This document shows, one piece after another, positions 50,181-59,304 of a stretch of 64,000 nucleotides of DNA. Source of the stretch: Cupriavidus sp. YR651 (GTDB lineage Bacteria; Pseudomonadota; Gammaproteobacteria; Burkholderiales; Burkholderiaceae); contig NZ_FMYZ01000001.1 in assembly GCF_900101625.1 (NCBI RefSeq), positions 590,304-654,303 of the forward strand. The letters run 5' to 3'. The first letter of the stretch is position 1. The number at the start of each line of letters is the position of its first letter. The notes below the pieces were generated by a model. It saw nothing but the letters and a program-made list of their open reading frames with translations, did not search any database and was not told where the DNA came from. The position numbers were made by a program, and so were the translations under genes.

Positions 50181-50630
50181 TCAGCATTCGCCCTTCTTGG
50201 CGTGGCCGGGCGGGCAGTGGTAGCCGCCCTTGCCGCGATGGCCATGGTCGTGATCATGATCGTAGTCATGGTCATGATCGTGGCCGCGACGGTCCCAGTC
50301 CGGCCCCTGATTCCAGCGACCCGGCTGCATCACCCAGCCATTGCTGGCCTGCACCCAGCGCGGCGACTCGTAGACGTAGCCCGGGCGCGCCTTGGCCCAC
50401 TTGCCCTTCTTCCAGTTGTGCTTGTGGTAGTGGTCGTCCCAGTCCCAGTAGCCAGGTTGCCAGATGTAGCCGGGGCGTGGCCCAGGTACGACTTCGTAGA
50501 CCGGGGCTGGCGGCGCGACACCAATGCCGATGTTGATATTGACCTGTGCCATGGCGCTGGGCGCGAAGGCGATTGCCGACCAGAGCAAGGCGGCGGCCGT
50601 TACGGCGCGCACGACGGTGCGGTGTGTCAT
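50181..50630 (-). CDS. YXWGXW-type exported protein with His/Asp-rich tail
   Basis: The 149-residue protein has a signal peptide (TAAALLWSAIAFAPSAMAQ, cleavage after AMA) and then the YXWGXW/YxPGYW-type repeats: GYIWQPGYWDWDDHYHKHNW and YVYESPRWVQASNGWVMQPG, with RWNQGPDWDRR after it. The last part is an unusual Asp/His stretch, HDHDHDYDHDHDHGHRGKGG, followed by YHCPPGHAKKGEC with two Cys. Such proteins sit in or near the outer membrane or periplasm, and the His/Asp tail looks like a metal-binding sink, for example for Zn, Ni or Cu. This would fit a metal-tolerant Cupriavidus, but binding is inference. It starts at 50630 and has no obvious partner next to it. Confidence 0.8.
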   Translation of the reverse strand: MTHRTVVRAVTAAALLWSAIAFAPSAMAQVNINIGIGVAPPAPVYEVVPGPRPGYIWQPGYWDWDDHYHKHNWKKGKWAKARPGYVYESPRWVQASNGWVMQPGRWNQGPDWDRRGHDHDHDYDHDHDHGHRGKGGYHCPPGHAKKGEC

Positions 50631-50754
50631 GGGGGACCCTTTTCCATATTGTGATGACTACGGCAGCAGTCTAGCCGACCCCGCGCAGGGGCCGGTGTAA
50701 GAAAGGGTATCGGGAAGTTACGCGGCGCCGACCGGGCCACCGCGCCGGTGGCCG

Positions 50755-50958
50755 TCAGTGATCGGCGGCCATCGCTTTCAGTTCGGCGTCGCCCGCCACA
50801 CGCGCGGCATCTGACGTCGTGAAGGTGTCGTCGGACACCATGGTGCGCCGGATCTGCTGCGCACTGAAGTCCACCAGGGAAATGACCCACACATAGCGCC
50901 CTGCCTGGGGCGCGGTCTGCACGAAAGCCTTCAGCTGCGGTCTGGATTCGGTCGCCAT
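50755..50958 (-). CDS. Unknown small protein of 67 residues
   Basis: The 67-residue gene starts at ATG 50958 with GGAGGAG upstream and ends at 50755. The protein reads MATESRPQLKAFVQTAPQAG, then RYVWVISLVDFSAQQIRRTM and VSDDTFTTSDAARVAGDAEL with the end KAMAADH. It looks like a small soluble domain with a central beta-strand and C-terminal helix. I know similar conserved small proteins in Burkholderiaceae but not what they do. The frame is open upstream to 51393, where the composition is Ala/Gly/Arg-rich and not convincing. It converges with nothing and lies before the yfiR gene on the other strand. Confidence 0.7.
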   Translation of the reverse strand: MATESRPQLKAFVQTAPQAGRYVWVISLVDFSAQQIRRTMVSDDTFTTSDAARVAGDAELKAMAADH

Positions 50959-51154
50959 GGTGCTCCTCCGTAGACAAACGCGTCCAGAAACTCTAGCACA
51001 TCCAATCCAGACGACCGGCACCCACCTACAGCGTTTGACCCAGTGCCACCGCGTGCATTTCAGGCTACAGTTTTTTTGACAAGTGCCGACACCCATTGGA
51101 GTACCAACCGCCACCAAATTGCCGCGCATCGCCATCCACCCTCCCCAGCACCCC

Positions 51155-51811
51155 ATGGCTGAACCAGGTTGTCCGCTCCCTGATCGGCCACGGCTCAGCA
51201 TCGCCCGCGCCCGCCGCCATGGACTGGCCGCGTTGCTGGCATGGCTGGCTGGCGCGATGCCCCTCGTACTGACGCCTGCCGTGGCCGCACAGACGCCACA
51301 GGCAACACAATCTCCGGCCTCGGCCGCCGCACCAGCCTCCGCACCCGCCGCCGCGCCGGTGCCGCGCCCGGAGGCGGTCGCGCGTGTCGTCATGAGCCTG
51401 CTCAGCTACGCCCGCTGGCCCGCCGAACGCGAGACGCTGCGCCTGTGCGTTGACAACGGCACCCGCTACGCCGGCAAGCTGATGGAAGGCGGCACGCTGT
51501 CCACCGGACGCCTGGTCGAGGTGCGGCGCGTGGACGTGATGAGCGATGCCCTGACGCCGGACTGCGATGCGCTGTACCTCGGCACCATGACCGATACGCG
51601 TCGCAAGAAGCTGGCTGGCGACCTGACGGGGCGCCCGGTGCTGGTCATCGCCGAAGAAGACTTCGAATGTGAGGTTGGCAGCATGTTCTGCCTGAACATT
51701 CGCGAGAACCAGGTCTCGTTCCGTGTGAACCTCGATTCCATCGCCCGCAGCGGCATTCATGTCCATCCGGGTGTGCTGCAACTGGGACGTCGCAAGACGC
51801 CGGCATCATGA
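51155..51811 (+). CDS. yfiR: YfiR-family periplasmic repressor of a diguanylate cyclase
   Basis: The 218-residue protein has a signal peptide (HGLAALLAWLAGAMPLVLTP, cleavage near AVAA-Q) and the YfiR (DUF4154) domain with ARVVMSLLSYARWPAERETL, RLCVDNGTRYAGKLMEGGTL and DFECEVGSMFCLNIRENQVS, the conserved Cys pair and strands. In Pseudomonas YfiR holds the cyclase YfiN inactive from the periplasm, and YfiB relieves this. The start at 51155 (MAEPGCPLPDRP) is the first ATG that keeps the signal peptide; a GTG at 51083 is a weaker alternative. The stop overlaps the yfiN start (ATGA), and yfiB follows, so this is a complete yfiRNB operon. Confidence 0.88.
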   Translation: MAEPGCPLPDRPRLSIARARRHGLAALLAWLAGAMPLVLTPAVAAQTPQATQSPASAAAPASAPAAAPVPRPEAVARVVMSLLSYARWPAERETLRLCVDNGTRYAGKLMEGGTLSTGRLVEVRRVDVMSDALTPDCDALYLGTMTDTRRKKLAGDLTGRPVLVIAEEDFECEVGSMFCLNIRENQVSFRVNLDSIARSGIHVHPGVLQLGRRKTPAS

Positions 51812-53112
51812 TCACGCCCGGCCCGCGCCCTACCCCGCCTACTCCGCCCGCCCCACCCGCGCCGCCTGCCACTCATGCGCGGCCCACGCTCTACAGCACG
51901 CTTCGGCGTATCCACCTCAGCGTCGCGCTGATCGCCGTCTGCACGGCCGGGCTTTCGCTGACGGCGCTCGGCCTGACCGCGCTACGCGTCTATGCCGACC
52001 ACAACCTGCGGCTGGTGGCGCGCTCCATTGCCTATACGCTGGAAGCGCCAGTCGTGTTCCGCGACGAAGCCGCCGCGGCCGAGACCCTTTCCGTCATCGC
52101 CGCCGGCGAGGACGTCACCACCGTCGCGGTGTTCGACCGAGACCACCAGCCGCTGGTCACATGGCAGCGCCCCGGCCAGGACCGCTTTCCGCAATTGCGC
52201 AGGCTGGCTGGCGACCTGCTGACGTCCGGCCCGGTGGAACAGCCGATCTATCACGAATCCCTGCAGGTGGGCAGCGTGCGCGTGGCGGGCGACCCCATCG
52301 CGCTGCTGCATTTCCTGCTGCAAGGCACGCTGGGCCTGCTGGCGTGCCTGCTGCTGACGGCCGTGGGCGCGCACTACATGTCGAGCCGCATGATCGTCCA
52401 CATCATCGACCCGGTGCGTAACCTCATGCGCGTGGCCCATGCGGTGCGGTCCGAACGCGCGTTCGACCAGCGCCTGCCGCCAGCGCGGATCGCGGAACTC
52501 AACGCGCTTTCGGAAGACTTCAACGTGCTGCTGGACGAGCTGGAGGCGTGGCAGAACCAGCTACAGCATGAGAACCGTTCGCTGGCGCACCGCGCCACCC
52601 ACGACAGCCTGACAGGATTGCTCAACCGCGCCGCCTTTACCGAAGCGCTCGAGCATGCCGTGCACACCGCGGCGGCGTGCAACCAAAACGCCGCCTTGCT
52701 TTACCTGGACAGTGACGACTTCAAGGGCATCAACGACCGCTATGGCCATGCCGCCGGCGACGCCGTGCTCGTCGGCATCGCCCAGCGCATTCGTACCTGC
52801 GTGCGCGAGAGCGACCTGGTCGCACGCCTGGGCGGCGACGAATTCGCCGTGCTGGTGGGCCCGCTGCGGCAGCCGGAAGACGCCGTGCTGGTGGCCGAGC
52901 ACATCCTTGCCGTCATGGCGGACCCGATCGCGCTGCCGGACGGCACGCACATCGTCGCGCCGCTCAGCATCGGCCTGGCCGTCTATCCGTTCCACGCCCG
53001 TGCCGGCTCCGCGCTGCTGCACGCGGCCGATGCCGCAATGTACGGCGCCAAGCGCCAGTCAGGCGCAACCTGGCGCAGCGCCGAGACCGTCCCGCCAGAC
53101 GCGCACGTGTAG
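51808..53112 (+). CDS. yfiN: YfiN/TpbB-like membrane diguanylate cyclase
   Basis: The 434-residue protein makes cyclic di-GMP from GTP. A first membrane helix (RRIHLSVALIAVCTAGLSLT) is followed by a periplasmic CHASE8-like sensor and a second helix (LLQGTLGLLACLLLTAVGAH), then HAMP and the GGDEF domain. The active motif is ARLGGDEFAVLV, and the inhibitory site RESD is five residues before it, so product inhibition should work. The N-terminal 25 residues are Pro/Ala-rich. Start 51808 overlaps the yfiR stop. YfiR should repress it, and YfiB should relieve repression under envelope stress. Confidence 0.92.
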   Translation: MITPGPRPTPPTPPAPPAPPATHARPTLYSTLRRIHLSVALIAVCTAGLSLTALGLTALRVYADHNLRLVARSIAYTLEAPVVFRDEAAAAETLSVIAAGEDVTTVAVFDRDHQPLVTWQRPGQDRFPQLRRLAGDLLTSGPVEQPIYHESLQVGSVRVAGDPIALLHFLLQGTLGLLACLLLTAVGAHYMSSRMIVHIIDPVRNLMRVAHAVRSERAFDQRLPPARIAELNALSEDFNVLLDELEAWQNQLQHENRSLAHRATHDSLTGLLNRAAFTEALEHAVHTAAACNQNAALLYLDSDDFKGINDRYGHAAGDAVLVGIAQRIRTCVRESDLVARLGGDEFAVLVGPLRQPEDAVLVAEHILAVMADPIALPDGTHIVAPLSIGLAVYPFHARAGSALLHAADAAMYGAKRQSGATWRSAETVPPDAHV

Positions 53113-53121
53113 GAGGTCGCG

Positions 53122-53673
53122 ATGACGCTCCGCCCGACCGCCCGCCCGACCGCCCGCCAGTCCGGCCGCCAACCGGGCCACCGGTGGCTCGGTGCGATGG
53201 GCATCGCCGTGGCACTGGCGTTGGCGCTGGGCGGTTGCCAGAGCGCGCCGCCGCCGCCGCCCGGCAAGCTCACGCCGGCCCAGATTGCGGTGCTGAAGGA
53301 TGAAGGCTTTGCGCTGACCGATAACGGCTGGGAACTGGGTCTCTCGCACAAGGTGCTGTTCGGCTTCGATGAAGACTTGATTACCCCGGAGCGCCGCGGC
53401 GCCGTCATGCGCGTGGGCCTGGCGCTCAATGCCGCCGGCATCGAGCGGCTGCGCGTGGACGGCCATACGGACGCCGCCGGCACCGTTGCCTACAACCAGC
53501 AGCTCTCCGTCCGGCGCGCCGAGGCCGTGGCCCGCTTGCTGTCCGCATGCGGCTTTCCCCGCGAGCACATCGAGGTGCGTGGCCTGGGAAAATCCCGCCC
53601 GGTGTCCGACAACCGCACCGCCGCGGGGCGGGCCGAGAACCGCCGCGTAGCGATCATCGTCACGGTCGACTAG
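53122..53673 (+). CDS. yfiB: YfiB-like OmpA-family outer-membrane lipoprotein
   Basis: The 183-residue lipoprotein has a basic N terminus, a hydrophobic stretch and the lipobox LALGGC with Cys39. The C-terminal OmpA domain, which binds peptidoglycan, has HKVLFGFDEDLITPERRGA, RLRVDGHTDAAGTVAYNQQL and SVRRAEAVARLLSACGFP with GRAENRRVAIIV at the end. In the Pseudomonas system YfiB captures YfiR and so activates YfiN. It starts 9 bp after yfiN and completes the yfiRNB operon. The N-terminal extension of about 20 residues before the signal peptide is longer than usual; ATG 53196 would be an alternative start. Confidence 0.92.
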   Translation: MTLRPTARPTARQSGRQPGHRWLGAMGIAVALALALGGCQSAPPPPPGKLTPAQIAVLKDEGFALTDNGWELGLSHKVLFGFDEDLITPERRGAVMRVGLALNAAGIERLRVDGHTDAAGTVAYNQQLSVRRAEAVARLLSACGFPREHIEVRGLGKSRPVSDNRTAAGRAENRRVAIIVTVD

Positions 53674-53917
53674 AAACCGAAGAAACACTCTAATTCGCCA
53701 GGTAATGCGGTCAGATCCGCCCCGGCACTGACGCCCCCGGCCACGGTGACCCCGAAGAAGGGTTGACGCCGTGTCCCGCCATGCGAAATGCCGGGCAAAC
53801 CCTGCCCGCCAACCGTCACGAACGGTCGTACACTCGCGCCTGTGCCGTCTGGCCGAGACGCGGGGTTTCCCGCGCGGGCGCGCATCACCGAATTCCAATA
53901 AAAGAAAGCAAGAAAGC

Positions 53918-56494
53918 ATGCGTACCCAGGCGCTGGAGCAGGCAATAGACGCCGTGGTCGTGGTCAACGCGCGCAATCAGGTCACCCTGTTCAACGCCGC
54001 TGCCGAGGCCTTGTGGGGATTGCAGCGTTCAGCCGTGCTAGGGCGATGCGCGAGCCGGCTCGCGCTGGACGACCTTGGCGGCCATCATGCGCGACAGGCC
54101 GGCCAGCCCGACGCCGACATCGCGTTCGACCTCACCATCACGCGTCCCGACGGGACGACGCGCCATGCACAGTTGCGCACGGCCGCCTTTGCTCCCCTCG
54201 ATCCCGACACCCTCGCATCCGCAGCCGCGAATGACGCCGACCTGCAGTACGCCGCATTCCTGCGCGAAGACAGTGGCGATGGGCTAAGCCCCGCCGGGCT
54301 GCGCATGGTTTCGCTGTGTCTGGACCATGCCGAGAATCCGGTCATGATCACCGACGGCCGCGGCATCGTCTGCCACATCAACGGCGGCTTCACGCGTCTG
54401 CTGGGCTATGGCCGCCATCAGGCCGTGGGCCGCCTCTGGCACGACCTGCTCAAACCGATCAACGCCCGCCCGGAGATGATTCCGCCGCTGCTGGCGCCGC
54501 TGACCGAAGGCCGGCCGCTCCAGCGCGAAGCACTGGTGGCCGACAAGAGCGGCCAGCCGCGCTGGCTGTCCGTGGCCGTCAGCCCGGTCATGGCCCGGCC
54601 GGGCAGCCGGCCCGCGCCGCAGCCCCAGGAGCAAGGCGGGCTGGTCAATGCGGTCTGCGTGCTGACCGACATCACGGCCACCAAGCTGCGCGAATCGATC
54701 CAGCACCGGACGCTGGAAGCGCTGGCGCAGGATCTGCCGACCGCGGACATCATGGCCGACCTCTGCCGGCAAGTGGAGCGGATGGCGCCGGGCGCCGTGG
54801 CCTCCGTGATGCGCGTGGCCGATGGTCGCCTGCGCATGGTGGCGATGCCCTCGGCACAGCCGGCGTCCCTCGATCACTTCGACAACCTGCCGATCGGCCT
54901 CCAGTCGGGGTCCTGCGGCGCTGCCGCCTTCCTCGGCCGGCCCGTGGCGGTCAGCGACATCGCGCAGGACCCGCGCTGGGAACTGCTGCGCGAACACGCC
55001 CTCGCGGCCGGCTGGGCCGCCAGCTGGTCCACACCGGTGCGCGCCGCCGATGGCCGCGTGCTGGGCACCTTTGCCCTGAGCTTCGCCCAGCCGCGCCTGC
55101 CGGACACCTTCCACGAAAACCTGGTGGCCGTTGCCGCGCACCTTTGCGCGCTGGCGCTGACGCGCGACCAGGCGCAGGAACGCATCCACCGGCTGGCCTA
55201 TTACGACGCGCTGACCGGCCTGCCGAACCGCCAGTTGCTCCTCGCCCGTGCCGACGAAGCCGTGACGCAAGCCAATGCCGAGGGCACGCCGCTGGCATTG
55301 CTGTTCATCGACCTGGACGACTTCAAGCGCGTCAATGACGTGCAAGGGCACGTGGCCGGCGACCGCTTCCTGAGCGAAGTGGCCGCGCGCCTGCTGCATG
55401 AGGCCGGCGAGCACGATACCGTGGGCCGGCTGTCCGGCGACGAATTCGCAATGCTGCTGCCGCATTGCACGCGCGATGACGCCGTGGCCACGGCGCAGCA
55501 CCTTCTGCGTGCATTGGCGGCACCGATCCACATCTCGCGCGGGCTGAGCCTGTCGCCGTCGGCGAGCATTGGTATCAGCCTGCTGACGGAAAACGCGCGC
55601 GACCGCGAGACGCTGCTGCACCATGCCGACCTCGCCGTGTACCAGGCCAAGCGGCGGGGCAGCCACGTGTGCGTGTATGACAGCGCCCTCGCCCGCCGCC
55701 TCGGCGACCGCCGCACGCTGGAGCAGGAACTGCGCGAGGCCATCGCGGAGGGCCAGTTGCGCATGCATTACCAGCCGCAGATCCATTTGCCGACCGGTAG
55801 CCTGTGGGCCGTGGAAGCGCTGGCGCGCTGGGCCCATCCGCGGCGCGGCGATATCGCGCCGTCCATCTTCGTGCCGCTGGCCGAGGAAACGGGGCTGATC
55901 GTGGCGCTGGGCTACTGGGCCGTGCGCGAGGCCTGCGTCCAGCAGGCCCGCTGGCGTGCGCGCGGCGCGGCGGTGCCGGCGATCTCGGTCAACCTGTCGC
56001 CGCTGTGCATCCGCGATCCGGGCCTGCCGGAGATGGTCGCGCAGGCGCTGGCCGCGAGCGGCCTGCCAGCCGGCGACCTGACTATCGAACTGACGGAGAG
56101 CGTTTTCCTCGATCTCACGCCGGCTGCGGAAGCCACCATTGCCGCGCTGCGCCAGCTGGGCGTGCGGCTGTCGATCGACGATTTCGGGACGGGATTTTCG
56201 AGCCTGAGCCGACTGACGCGGCTGCCCGTGGAAGAGATCAAACTGGATCGCAGTTTCCTGGTGGACCTGGAAACCAGCGAGCCCACGCGCACGCTAGTGG
56301 AAGCCGTGATCCGTATCGGCCGGGCGCGGAACCTGACGGTGGTGGCCGAGGGCGTCACGACCGCTTTCCAGCGCCAGTTCCTGCTCGACCAGGGCTGCCA
56401 CGTGGGCCAGGGCTTCCTGTTCTCGCAGCCGCTGCCGGCACGGGCCATCGAGGGCTGGCAGCCGCAGGCTAGTTCCCCCGGCCTGCCACACTAG
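53918..56494 (+). CDS. PAS-PAS-GAF-GGDEF-EAL dual cyclic di-GMP protein
   Basis: The 858-residue cytoplasmic protein can in principle make and break cyclic di-GMP. Two PAS domains (AIDAVVVVNARNQVTLFNAA and ENPVMITDGRGIVCHINGG) are followed by a GAF domain (about residues 265-425), a GGDEF domain with RLSGDEFAMLL, and an EAL domain. The first Gly of GGDEF is Ser and no RxxD site precedes it, so the cyclase may be weak or regulatory. The phosphodiesterase set looks intact: AVEALARWAHPRRG, SVNLSPLCIRD, IELTES, SIDDFGTGFSSLSRL, EIKLDRSF and VVAEGV. Start 53918 gives MRTQALEQAIDAVVVVN; a longer frame to 53771 is rejected. No partner is adjacent. The gap 53674-53917 shows only a weak promoter-like area. 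Confidence 0.9.
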   Translation: MRTQALEQAIDAVVVVNARNQVTLFNAAAEALWGLQRSAVLGRCASRLALDDLGGHHARQAGQPDADIAFDLTITRPDGTTRHAQLRTAAFAPLDPDTLASAAANDADLQYAAFLREDSGDGLSPAGLRMVSLCLDHAENPVMITDGRGIVCHINGGFTRLLGYGRHQAVGRLWHDLLKPINARPEMIPPLLAPLTEGRPLQREALVADKSGQPRWLSVAVSPVMARPGSRPAPQPQEQGGLVNAVCVLTDITATKLRESIQHRTLEALAQDLPTADIMADLCRQVERMAPGAVASVMRVADGRLRMVAMPSAQPASLDHFDNLPIGLQSGSCGAAAFLGRPVAVSDIAQDPRWELLREHALAAGWAASWSTPVRAADGRVLGTFALSFAQPRLPDTFHENLVAVAAHLCALALTRDQAQERIHRLAYYDALTGLPNRQLLLARADEAVTQANAEGTPLALLFIDLDDFKRVNDVQGHVAGDRFLSEVAARLLHEAGEHDTVGRLSGDEFAMLLPHCTRDDAVATAQHLLRALAAPIHISRGLSLSPSASIGISLLTENARDRETLLHHADLAVYQAKRRGSHVCVYDSALARRLGDRRTLEQELREAIAEGQLRMHYQPQIHLPTGSLWAVEALARWAHPRRGDIAPSIFVPLAEETGLIVALGYWAVREACVQQARWRARGAAVPAISVNLSPLCIRDPGLPEMVAQALAASGLPAGDLTIELTESVFLDLTPAAEATIAALRQLGVRLSIDDFGTGFSSLSRLTRLPVEEIKLDRSFLVDLETSEPTRTLVEAVIRIGRARNLTVVAEGVTTAFQRQFLLDQGCHVGQGFLFSQPLPARAIEGWQPQASSPGLPH

Positions 56495-56529
56495 GAATAC
56501 GAAGGGACCCGTTGGCGCCGCGTCGGCGA

Positions 56530-56805
56530 CTAATCGCCGAACGGGTTCGGCACGCTGCCTGGCGGATCGTCGCCGAGGTCGAACTCTTCACGCACCTCGT
56601 CCACCACGGCGCGGATCGCGGCCTCGAAGCCGCGCGCGTTGCCAAAGCGGCCCATATCCCAGTTGCGGCCGCGGGCATCCCGCTCGTGCGGCTGGGGGTC
56701 CGGCACCCGGATCAGCGTCCCATCGTCGGCGATCTCGTCGATCTGCTGGATGCGCCGGCTGACCTCTTCCTTCAGGACACGCCGGCTGCGCTCGCGCTTG
56801 GCCAT
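56530..56805 (-). CDS. Unknown charged protein of 91 residues
   Basis: The protein starts MAKRERSRRVLKEEVSRRIQ at 56805 and is highly charged, with QIDEIADDGTLIRVPDPQPH, ERDARGRNWDMGRFGNARGF and EAAIRAVVDEVREEFDLGDD, ending PPGSVPNPFGD. It may be a small DNA-, RNA- or protein-binding domain with an N-terminal helix. Family members are widespread conserved hypotheticals in betaproteobacteria, with no known role that I can name. It converges with the GGDEF-EAL gene and lies 70 bp downstream of the D-amino-acid transaminase gene on the same strand, so co-transcription is possible. Confidence 0.65.
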   Translation of the reverse strand: MAKRERSRRVLKEEVSRRIQQIDEIADDGTLIRVPDPQPHERDARGRNWDMGRFGNARGFEAAIRAVVDEVREEFDLGDDPPGSVPNPFGD

Positions 56806-56875
56806 GACTGGCCTCCTTTCGGTGGTTCGTCCGCGGGCATCCTAGCACGCGGCCACCGGGCGGTCACAGCACCGC

Positions 56876-57724
56876 TTACAGGGCCGATTTCGCCGCCTGG
56901 TAGCCCGCGTAGAGCCGCTGGAACACCGGGCCCGGCTTGCCGGTGCCGATGGTTCGGCCATCGATCGTGACGACCGCCAGCAGTTCCTTGCTGGCCGAGG
57001 AAATCATGACCTCGTCGGCGACAAATACCTCGTCGCGTGTGATGCGGCGGGCTTCCAGCGAAATATCCAGCGCCGCGCACAGTTCTTCCATCAGGCCGTA
57101 GCGGATGCCTTCCAGGATCAGGTTGTCCTTGGGCGGCGCCTCCAGGCGACCCTTCCTGACGATCCACACGTTCGACGACGACGCTTCCGTCAGGAAGCCG
57201 TCGCGGAACTGGATGGCTTCCGTCACGCCATGCTCGGCGGCGACCTGCGCGGCCAGCACGTTGCCCAGCAGCGAGGTCGACTTGATCTGGCAGTTCAGCC
57301 AGCGACGGTCTTCCATCGTCACGCAGGCGACACCGGCTTCGACGGCCGCCGCCGGCGGCAGCGCCATCGGGTTGGTCATGATCAGCACGGTGGGGGTGAC
57401 GTCCTTGGGGAATGCATGCGCGCGCTTTGCCACGCCGCGCGTGACCTGCATGTAGACCATCTGGTCAGACAGGCCGTTGGCTTGCACCACGCGATCGATC
57501 AGCGCAAGCCATTCGGCCTCGCTGTACGGATCGGGAATGCCGATCGCGGCCAGGCTGCGCTTCAGGCGCGCCAGGTGCTGCTGGCCGCGGAACGGCTTGC
57601 CGTTGTAGAGCGGGATGACTTCATAGATGCCGTCGCCAAAGATGAAGCCGCGATCCAGTACGGGGATGCGGGCTTCGGACAGGGGGAGGATCTCCCCATT
57701 CAGGTAGACGACGGCTTCGGACAT
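56876..57724 (-). CDS. dat: D-amino-acid transaminase (class IV PLP enzyme)
   Basis: The 282-residue enzyme belongs to PLP fold type IV and probably interconverts D-alanine and D-glutamate with 2-oxo acids, which feeds peptidoglycan precursors. Typical segments are ARIPVLDRGFIFGDGIYEVI, LNCQIKSTSLLGNVLAAQVA with the PLP-binding Lys, and EAIQFRDGFLTEASSSNVWI. The start at 57724 gives MSEAVVYLNGEILPLSEAR; upstream residues to 57772 are rejected. Branched-chain aminotransferase is the main alternative, but the RGxA-type and GxxTEASSSNVW segments favour D-amino-acid transaminase. It diverges from siaA with a 281-bp gap that shows no clear regulatory motif. Confidence 0.85.
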   Translation of the reverse strand: MSEAVVYLNGEILPLSEARIPVLDRGFIFGDGIYEVIPLYNGKPFRGQQHLARLKRSLAAIGIPDPYSEAEWLALIDRVVQANGLSDQMVYMQVTRGVAKRAHAFPKDVTPTVLIMTNPMALPPAAAVEAGVACVTMEDRRWLNCQIKSTSLLGNVLAAQVAAEHGVTEAIQFRDGFLTEASSSNVWIVRKGRLEAPPKDNLILEGIRYGLMEELCAALDISLEARRITRDEVFVADEVMISSASKELLAVVTIDGRTIGTGKPGPVFQRLYAGYQAAKSAL

Positions 57725-58005
57725 GGCGGACACGCTAAAGGGATCAAGAAACGGGATCGGAAAACAAGACATTCTTCCACATGGCTTGCCCTGCCTTCAT
57801 GCAAATTCGGCATCGTGGCCACGAAGACCTGCCGCCCCACGCCGGCAAGACCGGGAGCCCGCTGCGTGGGCCAGGCGGAAGCGCTGCTGCCGCCACCCCA
57901 CTCCAGAGGGGCTTTAACCTTTGATTCGCAAGGAAAAACGTCACGGAGACGACACGCACGCCGCCTAAACTCGGGGCCACTTTTCCATCACTGGCTCCTC
58001 CCGTC

Positions 58006-59277
58006 ATGTCCGGCGTCCTGGTTGATCCTTTCGCTGCCCGTCCGCGCTTCCGGCAGCCGTGCGCGGAGGATCTGGCCGTTGCGACGCCGTCTGTCACCAC
58101 CGACCAGACCAACCAGGACGTGCTCGAGGTCTTTGCCGTGCATCGCGACCTGGCCTGCCTGCCGGTGACCGAGGCCGACCGGCCGATCGGCCTGATCAAC
58201 CGGTCGATCTTCCTGTCGCAGATGAGCAAGCCGTATCACCGCGAGCTCTACAACCGCAAGAGCTGCATCGCGTTCATGGACAAGGAGCCGCTCGTGGTGG
58301 ATGCGGCCATGAGCATCGACGCCCTGACCTTTCGCGCCGTGGAGTATGGCGAGAAAGCACTCGCGGACGGCTTCATCATCGCGCGTGACGGCAAGTTCAT
58401 CGGCCTGGGCCAGGGCCTGCAGCTGATGCGCGTGGTGGCCGACATGCAGGCCGAGCGCAATCGCCAGATCATGCACAGCATCGACTACGCCAGCACGATC
58501 CAGCGGGCGATGTTGCGCACGTCGCGCGAAACGCTGGCGGCCACGCTGCCCGACGCCGCACTGGTGTGGGAGCCGCGCGACGTGGTCGGCGGCGACTTCT
58601 ATCACTTTGCCGCGTTCGAGGACGGCTGGTTCGCCGCGCTGGCCGACTGCACCGGACATGGCGTGCCCGGCGCGTTCATGACACTGATCGCCTCGTCGCT
58701 GCTGACGCAGGCCATCGAACAGCAAGGCCCGCGCGATCCCGGTGCGCTGCTGATGGCCGTCAACCGCGGCATCAAGCAGATGCTGGGCCAGATGCCCGGC
58801 CAGATGGGTAGCCAGCCGGATGGCCAGCTGGAAGGCCACGGCGGCGCATCGGCGTCCGACGACGGCATGGATGCCGCCTTCTTCTGGTTCGACAACGCCA
58901 CGCGGCAGCTTACCTTCGCCGGCGCCAAGTCCGCGCTGTTCGTGCTGCAACCCGGCGACGCGGAAGGCGAAATGCTCAATGGCGCCCGGATGGGCGTGGG
59001 CTACGTCGATACCGACATGGACTTCGCGTGGCAAAACAGCACGGTGCCGACGCGCACCGGCACGCTCGTGTTTGTCACCACCGACGGGCTGATCGACCAG
59101 ATCGGCGGCCCGAAGGAGATCGCCTTCGGCAAGCGCCGGATGCGCGAAGCGATCCGCGCCAGCCGCGACGCCCCGGCCGTGCAGATCAGCCAGGCGGTGC
59201 TTGAGGTGCATCGCGCCTGGCAGGGCCCGCATCGCCGCCGGGATGACCTGACCTTCTTCTGCTTCCGCGCCCGCTAG
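58006..59277 (+). CDS. siaA: SiaA-like PP2C phosphatase with N-terminal CBS-like domains
   Basis: The 423-residue protein has a SpoIIE-type PP2C serine/threonine phosphatase domain from about residue 180, with EPRDVVGGDFYHFAAFEDGW, ALADCTGHGVPGAFMTLIAS and LVFVTTDGLIDQIGGPKEIA giving the metal-binding Asp residues and QGPHRRRDDLTFFCFRA at the end. In the Sia system SiaA dephosphorylates SiaC. The N-terminal part resembles two CBS repeats (DQTNQDVLEVFAVHRDLACL and VTEADRPIGLINRSIFL) instead of the membrane HAMP sensor of Pseudomonas SiaA, so the input may be cytoplasmic, for example a nucleotide. The operon continues with siaB, siaC and siaD within about 30 bp gaps or overlaps. Confidence 0.88.
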   Translation: MSGVLVDPFAARPRFRQPCAEDLAVATPSVTTDQTNQDVLEVFAVHRDLACLPVTEADRPIGLINRSIFLSQMSKPYHRELYNRKSCIAFMDKEPLVVDAAMSIDALTFRAVEYGEKALADGFIIARDGKFIGLGQGLQLMRVVADMQAERNRQIMHSIDYASTIQRAMLRTSRETLAATLPDAALVWEPRDVVGGDFYHFAAFEDGWFAALADCTGHGVPGAFMTLIASSLLTQAIEQQGPRDPGALLMAVNRGIKQMLGQMPGQMGSQPDGQLEGHGGASASDDGMDAAFFWFDNATRQLTFAGAKSALFVLQPGDAEGEMLNGARMGVGYVDTDMDFAWQNSTVPTRTGTLVFVTTDGLIDQIGGPKEIAFGKRRMREAIRASRDAPAVQISQAVLEVHRAWQGPHRRRDDLTFFCFRAR

Positions 59278-59304
59278 CCTCACGGCGCGCCAATTCGCCC
59301 CCAC

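Noticed and set aside
50755-51393. Longer version of the small gene at 50755-50958
   Set aside because: The upstream part is Gly/Ala/Arg-rich antisense of yfiR. The good Shine-Dalgarno is at 50958.
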